A DNA stretch of 41,086 nucleotides from Akkermansia muciniphila (GTDB taxonomy: Bacteria; Verrucomicrobiota; Verrucomicrobiia; Verrucomicrobiales; Akkermansiaceae): contig CAMAYN010000009.1 in the NCBI GenBank assembly GCA_945862285.1, forward strand, positions 1 through 41,086, read 5' to 3'. Below are positions 36,482-41,086 of this stretch, one piece after another (positions within the stretch are counted from its first letter, which is position 1; each line of letters opens with the position of its first letter). The notes beneath the pieces were generated by a model, which was not told the DNA's origin, searched no databases, and worked only from the letters and a program-made list of their open reading frames with translations. The translations under genes were made by a program, and so were the position numbers.

Positions 36482-37014
36482 TTGATATGCAAGACTCGAA
36501 TACCAGAACCACAGTAAAACAAATTCGACTAGCCCTATTCATAGTAATATTTGGGCTAGTATTAAGCGGTGTCACAGCATTTCCGCTACTCCATGAAATG
36601 AACTGGATTTGCCAAATCATTGCCGGAGAATCGCGGGATCCGGCTCTGCATGCTGGCTTTACCAAATGGCTGCTCATCGTCCGACAAGGGCTTGAAGAAA
36701 CCTACGAAAAATTCCCCTTCATCGCCTACGGCACCGATTGGCTCGCCTTTGCGCATCTAAGCATCGCGCTATTTTTCATCCTTCCATGGCGCGACCCCAT
36801 TCGTTACCAAGGCGTTCTACACATCGGGGTATGGATGTCGATCTTAGTCATCCCACTCGCTCACATCTGCGGCCCCATCCGCGGCATCCCATTTTGGTGG
36901 AGAATGATCGATAGTTCATTCGGCATCCTATGCCTACCACCACTATGTTACGCCCTATGGAAAATCCGGCTGCTGGAAAAAAACTGTTCGTCGCGGACGC
37001 AGCCAGACGTGTGA
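36478..37014 (+). CDS. Hypothetical multi-TM protein, overlapping the GTPase gene by 4 bp
   Basis: 178 aa; several hydrophobic segments; ATGA overlap with upstream stop. Confidence 0.75.
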   Translation: MIDMQDSNTRTTVKQIRLALFIVIFGLVLSGVTAFPLLHEMNWICQIIAGESRDPALHAGFTKWLLIVRQGLEETYEKFPFIAYGTDWLAFAHLSIALFFILPWRDPIRYQGVLHIGVWMSILVIPLAHICGPIRGIPFWWRMIDSSFGILCLPPLCYALWKIRLLEKNCSSRTQPDV

Positions 37015-37029
37015 TAAGTTGCATCACGT

Positions 37030-37270
37030 TTAAGCCCTGCCTAGATCGCTAAGTTCTTGCTGAATTACAGTCCAGCCGTGCAGACGATATCGTTTGCATA
37101 CAAGTGATATTTCATCCAGTGACACATCGGGATTTCTGCGCAAAAGCTCGATAATATCCGCATACGATTTCCAGCCTCCCGCATAAAGTTTAAGCGCAAC
37201 TAACTGAGGGATGGGCATCACTCTCAATTGGCCAGCGATCTCTGTGCGAATTTCTTCACCGGAAAATGCA
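37030..37270 (-). pseudogene. Remnant C-terminus of a nucleotidyltransferase-like protein
   Basis: Open frame KDAFSGEEIRTEIAGQLRVMPIPQLVALKLYAGGWKSYADIIELLRRNPDVSLDEI... runs upstream into a TAG with no start region. Confidence 0.5.
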
Positions 37271-37295
37271 TCCTTCTATTTCTGCAGGCGGTTAT

Positions 37296-38159
37296 CTAAG
37301 CACTCAATTTCTTGATAAGTAGATTTAATTGACGCCGAACTTTCAATTTTATCTTTCGTAAATCTTCATCCAGTTCATTTGCCCAAAGGACATCTCCCAT
37401 CATTTGCGATAACGCCATATCTGGTATGGTCAAATTGTTGCCGATGTGTTTTTTTACTGCGTTCATTATTACATGGCGAACAGCGCTAAATACAAAATGC
37501 CCCCTATAGAAATGAAAAGACGAACGAGCTGTAAGATAAGTATTGCAGGACTTGGATATTTCTCGTAAGTGTTTTTTCTGATTTGAAGTTAGTTGTTTGA
37601 CTGATTCTTTATATTTGAGAATTTTCGTATCACAAAAAGACATTGAATCACTTCGTTTTAATATAGCATGAATATTTGGAGGGAATGCCACTACTCCAAT
37701 TGATTGATTCCTTACAAAAACATCCATAATTAGCAGGTCATCAAAACATGATTTTTTATTCTCCATACTAGCAAATCCACTACTAACCAAATCTTTGGAG
37801 TTTCTCTGAACCCCAGACAATTTGCAAGCAACTTCGTTCAATAAATCCCATCGCCAAAAATAATTTTCGAAGGAATAGCGGGACAATCTAATTATTTGGC
37901 GATGCTTAGACCGTGCGGCAGTAAACAGCGTGTAATCTCCATCGTAACAAATTAAATAAGGTGAGCCATTTCTTAAAATTTGCTGTTCAATCTTTGGACC
38001 TGCTAACTCTCCATTTAACTTCTCAATTTTACATTCTATACCATGAATCATACCTTCATAGAAATTAATATCAGTTTTCCCCTCAACATAAAGAATTACC
38101 TTAGGATTGAAAAACCAATATGCAGATTGCCCTGAGGCTGTACGAGTAAAGTCGTTCAT
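37296..38159 (-). CDS. DUF4435/TOPRIM-like protein, AriB-like (PARIS)
   Basis: VILYVEGKTDINFYEGMI...YLICYDGDYTLF...IRLSRYSFENYFWRWDLL; overlaps the upstream ATPase gene by 4 bp. Confidence 0.75.
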   Translation of the reverse strand: MNDFTRTASGQSAYWFFNPKVILYVEGKTDINFYEGMIHGIECKIEKLNGELAGPKIEQQILRNGSPYLICYDGDYTLFTAARSKHRQIIRLSRYSFENYFWRWDLLNEVACKLSGVQRNSKDLVSSGFASMENKKSCFDDLLIMDVFVRNQSIGVVAFPPNIHAILKRSDSMSFCDTKILKYKESVKQLTSNQKKHLREISKSCNTYLTARSSFHFYRGHFVFSAVRHVIMNAVKKHIGNNLTIPDMALSQMMGDVLWANELDEDLRKIKLKVRRQLNLLIKKLSA

Positions 38160-39445
38160 ATTTCTTCCAGCCTAGAAATTTTTATAATTGAGTCCGTGTC
38201 TCCGCCTGTTATGTCAGGGGAGTGTGTAGCAATAATAAGCTGACAATCACCCGCAAGTGCCTTAATTGAGTCAATCAACATTTCCTGCCATTCAACATGC
38301 AGTGATAATTCAGGCTCATCAGCAATATATATAACAGGTTTATTACTCCATACTAGAGCTTGTATCAAAAGAATCAAAATTTGCTTCTCGCCGGATGATA
38401 GCATTTTCCACTCAAGCGCATCTGCATTTCTTAGAGATGATACTATAATTAATCCATTCGGGCTGATATTCACCAGTTTATCTTTGAAAAATTTCTTACA
38501 AATTTTAACAAAAACATCAATCGCTTGATATAATTTCAATCTTTCTTGCTCTAGTTCCTGAGCGAAAGAAACTAAATTCTGTGTTCTTCGTATCAAAGGA
38601 AAAACAAATAAATCATTGATCGGGAACCCATCATTTTCGCCTAAATTATTTATTTTATCAAGAGCCACCTTAGACGCCTTAAAGTGATCATCAATTTGCA
38701 TTTTGATCGCGCCATTTAAGATACCTAATGTATCAAAAGCATGTATTAGATTTTTCTTGTCCTCATCCGTTGGTTGCGGGATATTTTTTATATCAAAAGT
38801 ACCATCAATTGATTTGTTGAATAGTAGATTTTTGAGTGCTTCCTGCTCAAATTTTTTTTGTAAAAGTGTGTGTTCACGTGCTAAAGAGCTACAATAGTTC
38901 TGCAATTCCCTTTCGAGATCTGTAAGACACATATCTACAGATTCGACATCGTCGCTACGAGTTGCACGTCGGTCAATTCGATCTTCTTCGGACAAGGGTA
39001 GTCTCCTACTAACGGGGAGCCAGGCGATCGGAGTTATTTTTGCAAGCTTATCTTTAATCAAATCATAGTCTCCGCTTATGAATCGTTCAATCATGCGCAT
39101 CCCATACCTAATTCCCCCTCCTCGCAGTCCTGATTTATCAATGTCGACTTTGAACTTCAGTTCGTCTAATTCGAAAAGCATTTTAGATTCGGAAATATTA
39201 ACATTGAGGATAGAATAATTTCCTGACTTTAGATCCTTAAGTCCGATATTCAACTGGGTAAAATCGAGCTTTACCAACTCACTAAGATTTACTCGTAATG
39301 CACTATGAATAAGAGCAATTATGGTTGTCTTACCACATCCATTGCGGCCGATTAGAAAATTTACTTTGTCATTAAGTTTCAATTTATATGATGAACGGCC
39401 CCAAAGCCCCTTAATTTCAATACTGCTTATTATGTGTGATTCCAT
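38156..39445 (-). CDS. AAA/ABC-type ATPase, AriA-like (PARIS)
   Basis: Walker A FLIGRNGCGKTTIIALI; signature LSSGEKQILILLIQALV; Walker B VIYIADEPELSLHVEWQ; H-switch LIIATHSPDI. Confidence 0.82.
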   Translation of the reverse strand: MESHIISSIEIKGLWGRSSYKLKLNDKVNFLIGRNGCGKTTIIALIHSALRVNLSELVKLDFTQLNIGLKDLKSGNYSILNVNISESKMLFELDELKFKVDIDKSGLRGGGIRYGMRMIERFISGDYDLIKDKLAKITPIAWLPVSRRLPLSEEDRIDRRATRSDDVESVDMCLTDLERELQNYCSSLAREHTLLQKKFEQEALKNLLFNKSIDGTFDIKNIPQPTDEDKKNLIHAFDTLGILNGAIKMQIDDHFKASKVALDKINNLGENDGFPINDLFVFPLIRRTQNLVSFAQELEQERLKLYQAIDVFVKICKKFFKDKLVNISPNGLIIVSSLRNADALEWKMLSSGEKQILILLIQALVWSNKPVIYIADEPELSLHVEWQEMLIDSIKALAGDCQLIIATHSPDITGGDTDSIIKISRLEEI

Positions 39446-39579
39446 GATTTAATTGGTTAATTGTCTATTGCCTGATTCATCTTTGGCGTCAGTCCGCGCG
39501 CGGCAACATATTTTTGAGTTCATAATGTTATTTCGGTATCTCATTGTAGCTTTATTCCTTATTGCGTAAAATAAATTAC

Positions 39580-39993
39580 CTAATTATCATGCCCCCTAGT
39601 GAGGCGTTTGGCAATCCAAATGTTTCCCCGACACTTCGGAAAATTCAGAACGACCTTCCAAACGCTTCCCAAGCAGCTTTGAAAATCCAAAGCGACTTTC
39701 CACGCGTTTCCCTGGCACCTTTGAAAATTCAAAGTGCCTTCCCATGCATTTTCCCAGCACCTTTGAAAATCCAAAGTGACTTCCCAAACGTTTCCCCAGC
39801 ACCTTTGAAAATTCAAATCGACTTTCCACGCGTTTCCCCGGCACCTTTGAAAATTCAAAGTGCCTTCCCATGCATTTTCCCAGCACCTTTGAAAATCCAA
39901 AGTGCCTTTCCATGCGTTTCCCCGGCACCTTTGAAAATTCAAAGCGACTATGCATGCATTTTCCCATAACCTTTGAAAATTCAAAATTTTCAT
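39580..39993 (-). CDS. Possible 14-residue-repeat protein encoded by the 42-bp tandem repeat (coding status uncertain)
   Basis: ATG preceded by AGGAG-TAAAG; MKILNFQRLWENACIVALNFQRCRGNAWKGTLDFQRCWENAWEG... Confidence 0.35.
   Translation of the reverse strand: MKILNFQRLWENACIVALNFQRCRGNAWKGTLDFQRCWENAWEGTLNFQRCRGNAWKVDLNFQRCWGNVWEVTLDFQRCWENAWEGTLNFQRCQGNAWKVALDFQSCLGSVWKVVLNFPKCRGNIWIAKRLTRGHDN
39636..39986. repeat. 42-bp tandem repeat block, about 8 contiguous units (degenerate copy further left)
   Basis: TTTGAAAAT core at 39678, 39720, 39762, 39804, 39846, 39888, 39930, 39972: exactly 42 bp each; degenerate at 39636. Confidence 0.95.
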
Positions 39994-40084
39994 CTTTACT
40001 CCTCGACACCGCAGCGTCATCAGTTAAAATATGGTCACTGTTTTTTGGCAGTATTATTACGTTAACCCTAAAAGAAGTACCATC

Positions 40085-40798
40085 ATGAAACGACTAACTA
40101 CCTATTTAGAAAATCCCTTCGATGATTATACCATCAGCATGGCAGAACTCCTCGCCTTTTCCACCGATCACAGCGCACGGCTCATCGCTAATAATAGCAA
40201 CGGGCAGTTTGATGACTTGATCGCCGCCTTATCCGCCGCCCTCGCCCAGGTGGAGGAATATGTCACCGATGATCAAAGCCTGCTCGGCATCCGCAAAGCG
40301 CGCAAGGCAGCCAAGGACAATTACCGCGAAACCACCATCCCCGCCGAGGTCAAACGCATCGAGGCTGGCATCATTGCTGCCTTTGGCGCAGACTCACCCA
40401 TCCTCCTCGAAGCACTGCCCTCGGGACGCAGCATTTTCCAATCTTGCCGCGATGACCAAATGGCCACCCACCTACAAACCCTGCTCAACGCCGTCACCCG
40501 TCATCAAGCCAGCCTCGCCCCGTCTGCCCTCACCCAAGCCACGACCCTGCGCAACAACTGGACGACACTCTACCAAGCAAGCGAATCCTCCACCGGAAAC
40601 AAATCCGTGACCCAACTCGGCAAAAAAGAAGCCCGCCAAGCCCTGCAACTTCAGCTTTTCCTCAACCTGCTCAAGCTCGGCAGCCTATTCCCCCGCCAGC
40701 CCGAAATTCTCAGCACCTACATGCAACAGCATTTACTAGAAAACCCCACATCCCCCGCCGACCCAGAGCCTACCGAACCCGACACGAATCCAACGTAG
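40085..40798 (+). CDS. Hypothetical protein
   Basis: MKRLTTYLENPFDDYTISMAELLAFSTDHSARL...; 237 aa, GC shift relative to upstream, start trimmed to 40085. Confidence 0.7.
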   Translation: MKRLTTYLENPFDDYTISMAELLAFSTDHSARLIANNSNGQFDDLIAALSAALAQVEEYVTDDQSLLGIRKARKAAKDNYRETTIPAEVKRIEAGIIAAFGADSPILLEALPSGRSIFQSCRDDQMATHLQTLLNAVTRHQASLAPSALTQATTLRNNWTTLYQASESSTGNKSVTQLGKKEARQALQLQLFLNLLKLGSLFPRQPEILSTYMQQHLLENPTSPADPEPTEPDTNPT

Positions 40799-40819
40799 GA
40801 TTTCTACGACAGGGAAAAT

Positions 40820-41086
40820 TTACTCATTTCCCACCACCTTGCTGGTGATTTGGCCGTCCATCAGTCGCGTTGTCAAAATCGCCCCTGCGGGGGCCTCGTT
40901 AATGCTGCGCAGCAACTGGCCGCTCGCATCATAGGTGATCGAGTATCCCCGCTGCAATGGCGCATCAGGATTCAAGGTGCGTAGTAAATTTTTCAAATTC
41001 ACCAACTCCCTTTCCCGCGCCTGCAAGATCTGAAACGCCGCTTGCTGCAACCTCGGGGCGAGCATCGCGAGCTTCTCGGACATCGT
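40820..41086 (-). CDS. xseA: Exodeoxyribonuclease VII large subunit, C-terminal part (runs off window end)
   Basis: LRTLNPDAPLQRGYSITYDASGQLLRSINEAPAGAILTTRLMDGQITSKV. Confidence 0.88.
   Translation of the reverse strand, partial: TMSEKLAMLAPRLQQAAFQILQARERELVNLKNLLRTLNPDAPLQRGYSITYDASGQLLRSINEAPAGAILTTRLMDGQITSKVVGNE

Noticed and set aside
39562-39990. Possible CRISPR array
   Set aside because: The 42-bp units are contiguous with no unique spacers and gradual divergence; this is a tandem repeat, not CRISPR.
1-41086. tRNA or rRNA genes
   Set aside because: No cloverleaf or rRNA signature recognised by eye; a tRNAscan/barrnap run would be needed to exclude formally.

Overview
The window is a Verrucomicrobia-like chromosomal segment (ribosomal operon content, a PEP-CTERM protein, a Verru_Chthon-type giant protein, a DUF1549/DUF1501 pair). 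Bases 1-10035 hold an S10/spc-type ribosomal protein operon (rplB...rplO-secY-map). A secreted coiled-coil protein gene sits between rpsS and rplV, and rpsN, rpmD and adk are absent from their usual slots. Downstream are dusB, a trypsin-like protease, acylphosphatase, rpsB-tsf, a PEP-CTERM protein, UDP-glucose pyrophosphorylase, DUF1549/DUF1501 genes, a GH78 rhamnosidase, a Verru_Chthon-like protein, an AsmA-like protein, an amidase, a polysaccharide deacetylase, a dynamin-like GTPase, a PARIS-like ATPase + DUF4435 pair, a 42-bp tandem repeat block, and the C-terminus of xseA. The strongest unlabelled signal is at about 21838-23463. Three small same-strand ORFs are each followed by a homologous ~120-134 bp imperfect-palindromic repeat. 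For each unit, the heptamer at the 5' boundary (GTTAGCC, GTTCTCT, GTTCGAT) is the exact reverse complement of the heptamer that opens its own downstream repeat (GGCTAAC, AGAGAAC, ATCGAAC). This is the signature of integron gene cassettes with attC sites, with no integrase visible in the window (a CALIN-like array). Just upstream is an unusual non-coding stretch with a G-quadruplex motif and a 13-bp inverted repeat enclosing a C-tract loop. All calls are from reading sequence and translations; no searches were run.
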